Assembly (NCBI GenBank): GCA_009778535.1
Contig: WRJP01000108.1
Coordinates: 1 to 6,063 of the forward strand
Source: Propionibacteriaceae bacterium
GTDB taxonomy: Bacteria; Actinomycetota; Actinomycetes; Propionibacteriales; Propionibacteriaceae
DNA: 6,063 nt
Direction: 5' to 3'
Shown here: positions 5,416 to 6,063 of the stretch, in pieces
How the letters are laid out: each line of letters opens with the position of its first letter
Numbering within the stretch: the first letter of the stretch is position 1
The notes under the pieces: model-generated
What the model saw: the letters and a program-made list of their open reading frames with translations, nothing else
Databases searched by the model: none
What the model was told of the DNA's origin: nothing
Position numbers and translations under genes: made by a program

Positions 5416-6063
5416 CGGGAAAGCGCCTCTTGTTGGTAAATCGTTAGTTGAGCGCACCCCGCCATGCCCAAATCAAGTAACGCATCGAAAAGTTCCCGAT
5501 CAAAGGGCTCCCCCTCGGCAGTTCCCTGCACCTCCACCAACTTTCCCCCACCAGTGCAAACAATGTTCATGTCTACGTCGGCACCGGAGTCTTCGGCGTA
5601 GCACAGATCTAGCATCGGAGTCTGGTCTACCACCCCCACCGAAATTGCAGCAACCGATTCTTTTAGTGGTTCGGCCACTAGCAGGTCGTGCTCTCGACAC
5701 CAAGTGACGGCATCGACGAGCGCCACATATGCACCAGTGATCGCAGCCGTACGAGTGCCCCCATCTGCTTGAATCACATCACAATCTAGGACAATGGTGT
5801 TCTCCCCTAGCGCAGCATAATCGATCACCCCGCGCAGAGAACGTCCGATCAACCGCGAAATCTCATGGGTACGACCCCCGATCTTGCCGCGTATCGACTC
5901 ACGCTCATTGCGTTCATTCGTAGCTCTAGGCAACATGGCATACTCGCTAGTAACCCATCCCAGTCCGGAGCCTTTTCGCCACCTAGGAACCCCCGCTGTT
6001 ACAGAGGCAGCGACAAGAACCTTCGTCTTCCCGAATTCGATCAAGACCGAACCTTCGGCGTGA
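5412..6063 (-). CDS. rph: Ribonuclease PH, all but the N-terminus (5' end outside window)
   Basis: RNase PH is a phosphate-dependent 3'-5' exoribonuclease that trims tRNA and other RNA 3' ends; it forms a hexameric ring. The frame stays open to the right edge, giving 216 visible residues starting HAEGSVLIEFGKTKVL; about 25 N-terminal residues, with the family's RPDGR, are missing. The TTG at 6044 is not the start. Signatures: GVPRWRKGSGLGWVTSEYAM, GGRTHEISRLIGRSLR, DCDVIQADGGTRTAAITGAY for phosphate binding, and EDSGADVDMNIV with the acidic residues expected to bind metal. The C-terminus is complete, ending QQEALSR, and its stop overlaps the rdgB start by 4 nt. It is the first visible gene of the leftward unit, whose promoter lies outside the window. 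Confidence 0.96.
   Translation of the reverse strand, partial: HAEGSVLIEFGKTKVLVAASVTAGVPRWRKGSGLGWVTSEYAMLPRATNERNERESIRGKIGGRTHEISRLIGRSLRGVIDYAALGENTIVLDCDVIQADGGTRTAAITGAYVALVDAVTWCREHDLLVAEPLKESVAAISVGVVDQTPMLDLCYAEDSGADVDMNIVCTGGGKLVEVQGTAEGEPFDRELFDALLDLGMAGCAQLTIYQQEALSR

Noticed and set aside
5416..5457. Longer rdgB reading from ATG 5457
   Set aside because: It adds 14 residues with no family counterpart and deepens the overlap with rph; the ATGA overlap at 5415 is typical of coupled genes.

Overview
This window looks like chromosomal DNA of an actinomycete (Actinomycetota). The strongest evidence is a gene for RbpA, an RNA polymerase-binding protein essentially confined to that phylum. 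Further support comes from the convergent order pgl / rbpA / secG, the thyA product that reads like actinobacterial ThyA, and a DinB with the C-terminal extension typical of actinobacteria. GC content is only about half by eye, which is low for the phylum. A host- or mucosa-associated lineage such as the Actinomycetaceae is possible, but that placement is a guess. I see no mobile element, tRNA, rRNA, CRISPR array or phage gene.

Left, plus strand: the 3' end of a membrane-bound H+-translocating pyrophosphatase gene (hppA, up to 476) ends before a strong hairpin terminator (517-551). Next is a complete 6-phosphogluconolactonase-family gene (594-1325) in which several expected active-site residues are replaced. 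It meets the minus-strand block at a probable bidirectional terminator (about 1324-1362).

Rest, minus strand: seven genes all read leftward from the right edge: rph (5' end cut off by the window) -> rdgB -> thyA -> folA -> dinB -> secG -> rbpA. Junctions are tight: a 4-nt ATGA overlap for rph/rdgB, 55 nt for rdgB/thyA, 28 nt for thyA/folA, a 32-nt overlap for folA/dinB, 9 nt for dinB/secG and 47 nt for secG/rbpA. This suggests one long transcription unit, perhaps with an extra promoter before rbpA. The first five genes share a theme: RNA 3'-end processing (rph), removal of damaged purine nucleotides (rdgB), dTMP synthesis with folate recycling (thyA, folA) and an error-tolerant DNA polymerase (dinB). 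The last two serve protein export (secG) and housekeeping transcription (rbpA).

I did not find a new multi-gene system. The best leads are the divergent, possibly inactive Pgl-like protein, the coupling of dinB to thymidylate and folate genes, and the Tudor-like tail of DinB.
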